Assembly (NCBI GenBank): GCA_963696075.1
Contig: CAVOJD010000027.1
Span: 1-14,546 of the forward strand
Source of the DNA: CAJQQK01 sp963696075
GTDB lineage: Bacteria > Pseudomonadota > Alphaproteobacteria > Rhizobiales > Hyphomicrobiaceae
Length of the DNA stretch: 14,546 nt
Reading direction: 5' to 3'
Shown here: one piece after another, positions 1 to 6,553 of the stretch
How positions within the stretch are numbered: the stretch's first letter is position 1
How the letters are laid out: each line of letters begins with the position of its first letter
Made by a program: the position numbers and the translations under genes
The notes under the pieces: generated by a model
Told to the model about the DNA's origin: nothing
Seen by the model: the letters and a program-made list of their open reading frames with translations, nothing else
Database searches by the model: none

Positions 1-312
1 TTACAGTCCTGACGCACGCGCGAGCGTGTCAATGGCAGGTAGCGTAGCGCCACTCGCGCTGACGATGACAATGCCGGCCGGACACGCGCGATTGGCGAGT
101 TCCATAATGACCTCCACGCCGTCACAATCGGGCATATGGATGTCGAGCAACACCAACGCGACGTTCAGCTGCTGGTGGGTCAAGATATCCAACGCCTTGC
201 GACCGCAAGAGGCGGTGAGCAAATCGGCATCGATGAATTGGGGCACGATGCCCGACATCAGTCGGCGATGTACGGGGTCGTCATCAACGATGAGGATACT
301 CTTTCTGTCCAT
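1..312 (-). CDS. Response regulator receiver domain protein, C-terminally short
   Basis: This 103-residue protein is a CheY-like receiver, which takes a phosphoryl group from a histidine kinase in the cytoplasm. The acidic pocket is D10-D11, the phospho-acceptor is D57 in the LLDIHMPD segment, and the switch Ser/Thr position is S85 in IVIVSAS. The reading frame ends with TAA at the first three bases of the window, straight after ...LARASGL. Family members normally continue for about 15-20 more residues, with a conserved lysine (xxxKP) on strand 5 and then helix 5; both are missing here. The ARASGL ending resembles receivers in which this lysine strand and then an output domain such as EAL follow, so the gene may be a truncated relic or a frameshifted copy. 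A weak GGA lies about 10 bases before the ATG. Nothing before position 1 can be seen, so kinase partner and output are unknown. Confidence 0.8.
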   Translation of the reverse strand: MDRKSILIVDDDPVHRRLMSGIVPQFIDADLLTASCGRKALDILTHQQLNVALVLLDIHMPDCDGVEVIMELANRACPAGIVIVSASGATLPAIDTLARASGL

Positions 313-577
313 GGCACACGTTCCACGTCGCTGTTCGAAAGCGATAGTACGACGGCAGAGGTTCGTATCGTCTGAAGGTCATTGTAACAATTTGATACTA
401 TTGCCGCTGATTTTCACACTCGCGAAAAAATGACGGCGCTCACTCGGAACGCCGTCACAGTTCGCGACGTAGCAGCCGTCGGGGGGGGGGGAGCGGGCTG
501 CGATCGTCGCGTTTCGACGACGGGCGTCCGAGAAAAAACAATAGCAAGTATAAGATGCCAGCCGTCCCAACGCCTCT
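313..577. other. Intergenic region with an 11-G tract
   Basis: This stretch lies between the receiver gene and the IS1595-family element. It contains a run of eleven G residues at 481-491. The short open frames across it on either strand look like neither proteins nor known families. It presumably contains the promoter of the receiver gene, but I see no clear -35/-10 pair. Confidence 0.5.
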
Positions 578-598
578 CCTGATTACCCCGGCATCTCC
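578..598. repeat. Terminal inverted repeat, distal end of the IS1595-family element
   Basis: It begins CCTGATTACCCCGGC and is an exact reverse complement of 1590-1610. The match continues to 601 with one mismatch at 599. It contains the transposase stop codon (583-585, read on the minus strand). Confidence 0.9.
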
Positions 599-1530
599 GC
601 TGGAGGTCTATGAGGAGAGATGGTCCGATAGGGCACGGGGGCGGTTGCGACAACGACACGAGCGAGTCGCTCGACGTTTTGGGCCAGATCGAAGCGACGA
701 TTGAAGCGCCATTCGAAGGCGGCGAGATAACGGTCGGCGTGTTGGGGGTCGCACGATCGGCAGGTGCCGAGGATCGCGTTCTTGACGTTGCCGAGACCGG
801 TGTTGACCCACTTGAACAATGGGTTCATCGGGCGTCCGCCTCCGGTCGCCATCGCGATGTGGCGCATGCCGGCTTCTTGGAGACCGAGGAAGCAGCCGAG
901 CGCATCTCTCAACACCCACGACCGGTCGATGATGTTGGCCTTGGCGTAATCCCTGATCGCTGCCTTGGTAAAGCCTGCCACGCGGCGCAACTGCATGTAG
1001 GTCGGCTTGCCGTCACGTGTCGCGACGGCAATCACGAAAGGGTCCTTGTTGCCTGCCCCGCGGCCCGTCTTGCCGGGCTTTTCGCCGCCGAGATAGGCAT
1101 CGTCGATCTGCACATCGCCTTCGAGCTTGTAGATCGAATTGCGCTGGCGCATGACCTCCATCAGCTTCTGCTTGATCAGCCACGCCGTGTCCCACTTGAC
1201 GCCAAGCTGGCGGGCAAGTTCGAGGCCGGAGATGTCGTTCTTGGCGCTCGTGATGAGATGCATCGCAAGGAACCACTTGGTCAGTGGCGTCGTCGATTTG
1301 TGGAACACCGTGCCGGCCTTGGCGGAGGTCTGCACGCGGCATGCCGAGCATTGGAATATGCACCGCGTCCGTGAATAGCTGTGCCGCCGAGCCCCACATT
1401 TCGGGCAGACGAAACCATCCGGCCAGCGCATCGCGACGAGCGCCGCATGACACTGCTCCTCGGTTCCATACCGCGCATTGAACTCAGCAAAGCTCAGGCC
1501 CTTCTGGAACTGCACCGGATTGCGTGCCAT
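583..1530 (-). CDS. IS1595-family transposase
   Basis: This 315-residue DDE-type transposase cuts and joins the ends of its own element. It has an N-terminal zinc ribbon with C42-x2-C45 and C61-x2-C64, then a helical section. The ISXO2-like catalytic domain follows, with D143/D144 (QIDDAYLGG), D209, the N248-x-K250 pair (GLGNVKNAI) and E273 (RYLAAFEWRFNRR). This matches the family's DDNK plus E pattern. The usual SDG around the second aspartate reads RDA here, a mild deviation. Length and order are those of intact members, and no stop or frameshift interrupts it. A GGGAGG ribosome site lies six bases before the ATG. The last residues (EMPG, then the stop) are encoded by the terminal repeat itself. 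Confidence 0.93.
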   Translation of the reverse strand: MARNPVQFQKGLSFAEFNARYGTEEQCHAALVAMRWPDGFVCPKCGARRHSYSRTRCIFQCSACRVQTSAKAGTVFHKSTTPLTKWFLAMHLITSAKNDISGLELARQLGVKWDTAWLIKQKLMEVMRQRNSIYKLEGDVQIDDAYLGGEKPGKTGRGAGNKDPFVIAVATRDGKPTYMQLRRVAGFTKAAIRDYAKANIIDRSWVLRDALGCFLGLQEAGMRHIAMATGGGRPMNPLFKWVNTGLGNVKNAILGTCRSCDPQHADRYLAAFEWRFNRRFDLAQNVERLARVVVATAPVPYRTISPHRPPAEMPG

Positions 1531-1589
1531 ACGAACCTCCCGCCTTTGACCGCTTTGTTCACGATATCAAAGCGCTATGGCAAAATAGA

Positions 1590-1610
1590 GGAGATGCCGG
1601 GGTAATCAGG
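1590..1610. repeat. Terminal inverted repeat, promoter-proximal end of the IS1595-family element
   Basis: It ends ...CCGGGGTAATCAGG and is an exact reverse complement of 578-598. It lies 60 bases upstream of the transposase start, so the transposase promoter must lie in or next to it. Confidence 0.9.
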
Positions 1611-1963
1611 TCCAGCGATGGCGTCCTCACGGTTCGGATTGCCAAGCTTAAGTCCATCCCCGAAGCCGGCCGTAAAGTTGAGGTGCGCCGAGCCTAGGCC
1701 AAGAACCACATGCGCTGGTGGTCAAGGCCATCCGGCCGTTTCATCATGTTTGCGACCAAGTGGAAGGCGGACTTGGTCGCTGCAAAACACAACCATTGTC
1801 AGCAGGTTCACGCGCGAAAGACGCAGCCGTTTGCGTCACGATCAGAGCCCGGCGGCATATACTCGTCATAATAAGGGCGATGGAATCCGAAAGCGAATAA
1901 GTTAGAGGCCTAAGCCTGATCTGAACATGCCCCCGCATCGCGGTTTCGCTCTTCGGACCGTAC
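1611..1963. other. Gap without a convincing gene
   Basis: The sequence lies between the IS1595-family element and the end of the cytochrome gene. Several frames stay open for 60-95 codons, but they are arginine- and proline-rich frames typical of non-coding GC-rich DNA, and none has a good ribosome site. I see no terminator hairpin for the cytochrome gene beyond a four-base AGGC/GCCT pair near 1907-1918. Confidence 0.5.
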
Positions 1964-2296
1964 CTAGCGCTTGAGGCTCGTGATGTATGCGATCAGGTCA
2001 TCGCGCACGTCGTTTGTTAGACTGAAGTCCGGCATTTGCCTATGGGGTGTCTGGAAGAAGACCTTGAGCGCCAGTTCACCCATGCCCGGCGTATCGGCGA
2101 TTTCCTGAAAGGTGGCTGGCAGATTATTGTCAAAACGCTCGCCGCCGGGCGCGACGTCATGGCACTGCGCGCACCACGTCTCTGCAATCTGTTTACCGCG
2201 CTGCGCGTCTCCGGCCGCATGGGCCGGGTCATCTATCGTTATGGCAACGCCAAAGATTGTCAGCGAAGCGAGGACCAGACGAACAAAACAGAGCAT
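1964..2296 (-). CDS. Small periplasmic c-type cytochrome
   Basis: This is a 110-residue class I cytochrome c, expected to carry electrons in the periplasm. Residues 1-27 form a Sec signal peptide with a likely cut after AHA (...DDPAHA|AGDAQRG). The haem site is C42-A-Q-C45-H46, with W41 just before it. M88 in RQMPDF is the probable sixth ligand, followed by a typical C-terminal helix (DDLIAYITSLKR). The frame is open 13 codons further up, to 2335. I chose the internal ATG because GGAG lies about seven bases before it and the signal peptide then begins correctly (MLCFVRLVLASL). The gene stands alone: no oxidase or dehydrogenase lies next to it, so its redox partner is unknown. Confidence 0.88.
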   Translation of the reverse strand: MLCFVRLVLASLTIFGVAITIDDPAHAAGDAQRGKQIAETWCAQCHDVAPGGERFDNNLPATFQEIADTPGMGELALKVFFQTPHRQMPDFSLTNDVRDDLIAYITSLKR

Positions 2297-2837
2297 GAGA
2301 TCTCCATCAGTGATGCTTCGAGACCAGAGCAACATTCTGACATGGGTTTGTTCTCAAGAGCATAGGACGCACCGAAGGAGAAAAGTAGCTTTTCTTGCTG
2401 CGATCTTAGGCGCGACGGGTCACGTCGACCATTTGGTAAACTGAGACCTAACTGGGCGCTGAGACCGTGTCGACGCGGCCGCTAGGATCTGACGAAGTCG
2501 TCAGGGATTGCCCTATGGCCTGATGGGCCAAGATGAGACTAGTTGCAAAGCTCTATCATCATTGGATCTGTCTAATTTGAGTCCCAAGTGCCAAGGTCTG
2601 GCGTCACCACCAGAAAGCGCTGCCGCGCGCACCGGCAATTGCAGTCGTGTCGGCAGTTGCCTGCAATTCTAACGCTCCCCGAGCACCCGCCTGAAATCGA
2701 TTGCTCCATACTAAAGAATAGCCTCGTCGGCCCTCACGCTCCCGTCGGCATTGATCGACGTCAATGACACGCTGGCACCGGCCCATAGGCTGTCGCGTGC
2801 GAATGAGTACCGAATCAAAATCGCATGGAGTGTTCCA
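2297..2837. other. Gap without a convincing gene
   Basis: This is the region between the divergently transcribed cytochrome gene and the 60-residue protein gene. It must hold both promoters, but I find no clear consensus pair. The open frame from 2604 to 3011 on the minus strand is the antisense shadow of the 2838 gene. Confidence 0.5.
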
Positions 2838-3020
2838 ATGAAGGAAACGGACATTCACGTCTATGCTCGCCAACTTAAGGAAGCCCACGGCCTGAAGGCA
2901 ATCGCCGAAGCCACCCAGAAGGCCCAGAAGTGCGACAAGCAGGGTGACACCGCGCAGGCGGAGGACTGGCGCCGGATCGCGGCTGTCCTGAAGGAAATGC
3001 AAGGACCTCACTCGAGCTGA
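2838..3020 (+). CDS. Small conserved-looking helical protein, function unknown
   Basis: A 60-residue soluble protein with no signal peptide or membrane segment. It is mostly predicted helix and rich in Lys, Glu, Gln and Ala: YARQLKEAHGLKAIAEATQKAQKCDKQGDTAQAEDWRR is broken here only at turns such as HGL and QGDT. The pattern resembles short uncharacterised proteins of rhizobia and relatives with an alternating A-x-x-A-x-K-A helix pair, but I cannot name a family. The frame is open upstream to 2751. The ATG at 2838 is preferred because GGAG (2827-2830) sits at a good distance and the upstream residues look unconserved. It has no operon partners. Confidence 0.65.
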   Translation: MKETDIHVYARQLKEAHGLKAIAEATQKAQKCDKQGDTAQAEDWRRIAAVLKEMQGPHSS

Positions 3021-3745
3021 GCGTGGGGCCGGAGCAGGCGGCCGGCGCGCGACGACATGAGAGTGCCAGTTGAAGGACGTTGCGTTGGGTGGAAAAGGCG
3101 CGATTGGTGGCGTCGTTGCCGAGCGGCTGCGTGGCGGGCAAGTGCCGGGTCATTGTCTGGCGAGTGTTATGACGCGCTCCGCCGTCGGGCTCGGTCATGT
3201 TCAAATGCTAGGCGATCCCCTGAGCCGTAAGCCAAGCCTCGTTTCAAGGCCGCCAGCCAGTAAGCCGCAAGGCGGCACGTGTCCGCCGTCCTTGAGGCCG
3301 GGATGGACAGCCTGATGCTGAGCGTCGGCGCCTTCGCTGTTCCGTCATGCCACGATGTCATCGCGCAGCCCGATCCAGCCGAGGATAAACGCTACCGAGA
3401 GCCAACGCTTCTCCGCCGCCCGTGAGGCCTTCCTGGCGTTTGAAGGCACCGCGCGCAAAGCCGCCTCCCGTTTTCCTCGACTAACCAACATCGCAGAGAC
3501 CGTCGCTCTGGCCACACTAGGCCCAGACAATGTCTTCGTCAGGCTGATTGCTGAGCCCTGCGCGAGGGGAAAGACGCACTAGCTGCGGGCCGTCGGCGAG
3601 ACCTCGGACCCGACCTTGCGCCTCTAGAACCGCCTCTCGCCTGTAAATCCTCACACCAGCGCCCTGAACGCAGTCCGGCATCTCGTCTCAATAGGTCGTC
3701 AGGTGTGCGCGCGTCACTTAAGTTGGTAATGAAAAATGTTCTATA

Positions 3746-3770
3746 TCAATATGTAAAATAACAATATTGA
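3746..3770. promoter_or_regulatory. Operator-like inverted repeat
   Basis: TCAATAT at 3746-3752 and ATATTGA at 3764-3770 are perfect reverse complements separated by 11 bases. The right arm overlaps the -35 element of the promoter at 3767-3795, a position where a dimeric repressor could act. The function is inferred from position and symmetry only, and AT-rich DNA makes such pairs fairly easily. Confidence 0.35.
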
Positions 3771-3795
3771 AGTTATACATCACGCACGTTAGAAT
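3767..3795 (+). promoter_or_regulatory. Putative sigma-70-type promoter for the 90-residue secreted protein
   Basis: TTGAAG (3767-3772) and TAGAAT (3790-3795) are separated by exactly 17 bases. They match the TTGACA/TATAAT consensus at four and five of six positions. Transcription would begin near 3802, about 28 bases before the ATG at 3830. This also argues against the longer open frame that begins at 3767. Confidence 0.5.
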
Positions 3796-3829
3796 GCGTG
3801 GGGGTCTTGAATGTTGGAGTGCCAGAGTA

Positions 3830-4102
3830 ATGATCAAGTGTACGTGCGTAGTCGCTGGGATCGTTCTGATGTCGTCTGCGGCAGGCGCATTGGCATACAA
3901 GGTGGTGCGACCAACATGTTCTGAGACAGCGGGGCATCAGAGCCTTCCGACGTGTGGGAGTAAGGAAGATGATAATAATGATAACATCCGTCTCAACGTA
4001 TATCCGCCCGATCGAACGAAAACGCTGACCTTCTGTTTTGGCGAGGACACTTGTTGGACGGGGGCGCTAAGGACTTACGGTGCTCGCCCCAAGAGCGAGT
4101 GA
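3830..4102 (+). CDS. Small secreted protein with four mature cysteines, function unknown
   Basis: A 90-residue protein. Residues 1-22 form a Sec signal peptide (MIKCTCVVAGIVLMSSAAGALA, given here as its two ends MIKCTC and GALA), with a likely cut before Y23. The mature part of about 68 residues has C30, C42, C69 and C75, enough for two disulfides in the periplasm or outside. It also has an acidic, Asn-rich stretch (KEDDNNDN, 45-52) before a hydrophobic segment with LNVYPP and LTFCF. I recognise no family. The frame is open from 3767, but the 3830 start gives a proper signal peptide and fits the promoter. The ribosome site is weak (AGAG). The local AT-rich 5' region differs from the neighbouring DNA and suggests recent acquisition. 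Confidence 0.6.
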   Translation: MIKCTCVVAGIVLMSSAAGALAYKVVRPTCSETAGHQSLPTCGSKEDDNNDNIRLNVYPPDRTKTLTFCFGEDTCWTGALRTYGARPKSE

Positions 4103-4578
4103 ATGACGATATGGCGCCAGCATGGACAATGTTTATCATCACGACGTCCGTAGAGGCGCGGCATAGCGACCGCCTGGCCCTCGCTTATTCCTCGACCGGA
4201 TCCTTGTGACGTCCAGAGGCGAGTCACTCAGGGAGCAATTTTAGATCATCGTGGTCACGATGAAGGGCAGATAAGATCGAAATCCGGCCCCTAATCCTCG
4301 TCCATCGCAGTATTCCTGTGCCTCGACAATAATGGACCTGACTCCGACCGTTTCCGCGATTGTCGAATGCGTACCTGAGCAACGTCGATCAAACAGCGTG
4401 GTTGCTGGATCCCAACATCCATGAACTTTGCCCTCCTGAGACCGGCGGAGGGCACGAATTAACCGGGCGTGGAAAAGGCGCAGGGCAGCCTACGGATCGT
4501 TGACGCACGTCAATTCGAATCCCTTTGGATTAGCCTAGTCAAATTACAGTTGCGCCAACGTCACTTGGGGGATTCGAC
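4103..4578. other. Gap without a gene
   Basis: No open frame of useful length, RNA gene or clear hairpin is visible in these 476 bases. The promoter of the following gene should lie near 4500-4560. Confidence 0.5.
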
Positions 4579-5151
4579 ATGAATTTCGCTTCGCTTGGGC
4601 CGGGACGTATTGCCGTTCTGGGGCTCGTCATCGCCGTCCTGCAGGGTCATGCCACCGCGTCGCGGGCCCAAGTGGCGTGTGACCTCCCTAATATTGCCCA
4701 GCAACTACCCGAAGGCTGTAAACGTGATCTCGTTTCCGCGTCTGGTAACCAGCGACCCACCACGTTCTGGGCGATGCGCTCGGCGCGCAATCATTGGCGC
4801 GACCAGATTGTCGCCCGCTTCGGTGAGCGGTTTGCGCGATGGAGCGAGGCTGCATGCCAGCGCCAGGAATGCGTGCCCGCCTCGCTGAGCGGCTTTACGC
4901 GTTGCACGCTGAGCGGCTATCCCTGCGTGACCAAGCCAGAGCTTCAGGCTCCGTTGGATCTCAACTCTTCCGAGGTCGAGGAAATGCAGAAGCTGCTCAA
5001 CCGCCTGGTCCAAAGCACGAACTTGGTGATCGACGGCAAGTTCGGCCCTAGGACGGCCCGAGCCCTCGAAGACTGGCAGCGCGCAAATGGCCAAACGATT
5101 GATGGCGCGCCGACACGAGAGAACCTAGAAAAGCTGCGCCAAGCCGCCTGA
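4579..5151 (+). CDS. Secreted cysteine-rich protein with C-terminal peptidoglycan-binding domain
   Basis: A 190-residue protein exported to the periplasm, where it probably binds cell wall. Residues 1-30 are a signal peptide with a likely cut after SRA. The middle part (31-125) has six cysteines (C34, C47, C93, C98, C109, C116), consistent with three disulfides, and a W-R-x-x-I-V-A-R-F-G-x-x-F-A-x-W pattern at 73-88. I have seen this pattern in uncharacterised rhizobial secreted proteins. Residues 131-188 look like a PG_binding_1 repeat (EEMQKLLNRL, then IDGKFGPRTARALEDWQRANG), the helical domain found on lytic enzymes. No hydrolase domain is present, so it is more likely a binding or targeting protein than an enzyme. 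GGGGGA nine bases before the ATG fixes the start. Confidence 0.8.
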   Translation: MNFASLGPGRIAVLGLVIAVLQGHATASRAQVACDLPNIAQQLPEGCKRDLVSASGNQRPTTFWAMRSARNHWRDQIVARFGERFARWSEAACQRQECVPASLSGFTRCTLSGYPCVTKPELQAPLDLNSSEVEEMQKLLNRLVQSTNLVIDGKFGPRTARALEDWQRANGQTIDGAPTRENLEKLRQAA

Positions 5152-5509
5152 AGCCCGCAAGAGAAATGGTCGCTGGATGACGCGCACAGGCGCTGGCATT
5201 AGAGCCGCAGGGGATGGGCGGCCGTTGAGACGTCGATGTCCGGAAGGGGTCAATCGGTTTCATCTTGCTGGTGAGCACATCACGGCAGAAGATGCCCCTC
5301 ACAGCGGACCCGATGCGCTCGGACGGAGTTCAGAACATGCGGGCCAATCCCGACCAGTGCCGCTATAGTCGAATGGTTTCGGCGCAGGGCAGCGCCAGCT
5401 GATAGGTCGTGAATGGTCATGCAATGATGTGGCTGAGGTCGACAACTCTCAGTTTGGAGAGCGGGCCTTGGATCTGTTCCGGCATTGTGAGCCCTCGACC
5501 GCGGTCGGT
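5152..5509. other. Gap between convergent genes
   Basis: About 360 bases lie between the stops of two convergent genes. A 12-bp perfect palindrome, CGACCGCGGTCG (5496-5507), lies next to the stop of the minus-strand membrane protein. It has no room for a loop and no T-run, so I do not call it a terminator. The open frames here are shadows. Confidence 0.5.
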
Positions 5510-6196
5510 CTAAAACACCTTCGAAAGCGTGATGCCAAGTATTGTGACGGGCAATGCTGCGACGCAGACGGCGATGAAGAAGTGGCTCCAGGAAAACAGC
5601 CGGCTGATACCGGCCAACAGCGAGATGCCGCCACCGCCGCCCAGCAGGGCGTTGCCCGGGAGGTTCAGCATCAGTGCAATCGCGATGTAGCGGTATTTCA
5701 GCAACGTCGGCACCCAGGTCGCTGGTGCGCTCTCGACCAGTAGTTCAAGACGTTCCTGCTGCTTCAGTCCGTTCATGCGCTGGACGAGCTTTTCGGTGCC
5801 CACGAGCCCGAACTTCGCAAGCACCCTGCAGAGCAGCCCTGTTGGAACCAAGCGGCCGATGGCAAATGCAGTCATGAAGGCGATGATCGTCGCGACGTAT
5901 ATCTGAAGGGCTACCGAGGCGCCGAAGGCCGCCAGCATGGCCATGCTGATTTCGATACCTGGGACGAACGGGATCGCGAGCAGGACCGTGTAGAGCCCGA
6001 GCCCGATCCATACCGCTTTTGAGTTGATCACAAGACCGGTCGTGTCGCCTTCGTAGCCAAGCCAAGCGATCAATTTCTCGCCACCCCAGAAGCCGAGAAC
6101 CAGTACCGCGCCGTACATTATTGCAAGTGGGATTAGCCGCGCCCACATGCGTCGGCTGCGCTTCTCGCTTGCCCCTTCACTGCTTGCTGAACTCAT
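5510..6196 (-). CDS. DedA/TVP38 (VTT)-like integral membrane protein
   Basis: A 228-residue inner-membrane protein with a short basic cytoplasmic N-terminus (residues 11-17, EKRSRRM) and about five hydrophobic segments, near 21-40, 62-78, 85-116, 168-198 and 203-224. The re-entrant features typical of VTT/SNARE-associated proteins can be seen: FVPGIE at 77-82, and NLPGNALLGGGGGI at 178-191 ahead of a final helix. Related DedA and TVP38 proteins take part in lipid (polyprenyl-phosphate or phospholipid) movement across the membrane. Whether this one does so is inference. No strong ribosome site precedes ATG 6196, and M17 is an alternative start. It stands alone, convergent with the peptidoglycan-binding protein gene. 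Confidence 0.7.
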   Translation of the reverse strand: MSSASSEGASEKRSRRMWARLIPLAIMYGAVLVLGFWGGEKLIAWLGYEGDTTGLVINSKAVWIGLGLYTVLLAIPFVPGIEISMAMLAAFGASVALQIYVATIIAFMTAFAIGRLVPTGLLCRVLAKFGLVGTEKLVQRMNGLKQQERLELLVESAPATWVPTLLKYRYIAIALMLNLPGNALLGGGGGISLLAGISRLFSWSHFFIAVCVAALPVTILGITLSKVF

Positions 6197-6533
6197 GAAT
6201 GCAGACGTTTTTTGTGGGTCCCATCACCTAGCTTGTTGGGCTGCAAGATCTACGCAATCGCCAGGCTCCGTGCAACCAAGCTCGTGACCTTGAGTGCGAG
6301 GGCGCATCATTTCGCGACCTCGTTCAGCGATTCAAACCGGCCTCAAGCACCACCATGACCAGCGTCCACACTGGTGTGGAGCAGGATGTCAGTTGCGGCA
6401 ATGCTGTATTCGAGTAGACAGCGACCGATTCTGCCGGCTCCCAGTGGATATAGCGCCTATCGTGCGATGCAAAATGGGTACGTTCGCGATGACCGGAGTG
6501 GGTCAAATTTCCCATTAGCAGCTGTCTGACGGT
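6197..6533. other. Gap upstream of the membrane protein, broken by the IS1380-family insertion
   Basis: It holds the presumed promoter of the minus-strand membrane protein and then ordinary intergenic DNA up to the CTAG target of the IS1380-family element. I see no gene. The frames at 6294-6518 and 6324-6515 look random. Confidence 0.5.
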
Positions 6534-6553
6534 CTAGCCCGGCTTTCTCCCGG
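6534..6553. repeat. CTAG target duplication and left terminal repeat of the IS1380-family element
   Basis: The target copy CTAG occupies 6534-6537 and the 16-bp terminal repeat follows at 6538-6553. It lies at the 3' side of the transposase gene. Confidence 0.85.

Larger units (their letters stand above)
578..1610 (-). mobile_element. IS1595-family insertion sequence (ISXO2-like transposase), 1033 bp
   Basis: A single transposase gene on the minus strand is bounded by 21-bp perfect inverted repeats, 578-598 and 1590-1610. The total length of about 1.03 kb is normal for the family. The transposase stop codon lies inside the left repeat. The family usually makes an 8-bp target duplication, but the flanks (ACGCCTCT before 578, TCCAGCGA after 1610) do not match, even when the boundary is shifted by one to three bases. 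The element therefore has intact ends and gene, but its original insertion duplication is gone or was never made. Confidence 0.9.
3021..3829. other. Long gap; AT-rich promoter at its right end
   Basis: About 800 bases contain no gene I can support. Frames at 3070-3315 and 3355-3582 on the plus strand are open but match nothing I recognise and lack ribosome sites. The second (MSSRSPIQPRINATESQRF...) could be a worn-out gene fragment. From about 3716 the base composition changes sharply to AT-rich. That part carries the promoter and inverted repeat listed separately. Confidence 0.5.

Noticed and set aside
610..1374. Long plus-strand frame (254 codons) opposite the IS1595-family transposase
   Set aside because: It is the antisense image of a well-supported transposase with zinc ribbon and DDNK motifs, and has no recognisable motif itself.
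1618..1905. 95-codon plus-strand frame after the IS1595-family element
   Set aside because: Low-complexity Arg/Ser/Pro-rich translation, with several overlapping open frames that all look random.
3355..3582. 75-codon plus-strand frame in the long gap
   Set aside because: No ribosome site, no family resemblance, and a competing open frame on the other strand. It may be a relic but cannot be supported.
5496..5507. 12-bp palindrome CGACCGCGGTCG as a terminator
   Set aside because: There is no loop and no T-run in the direction of the nearby gene. It is too short to call.
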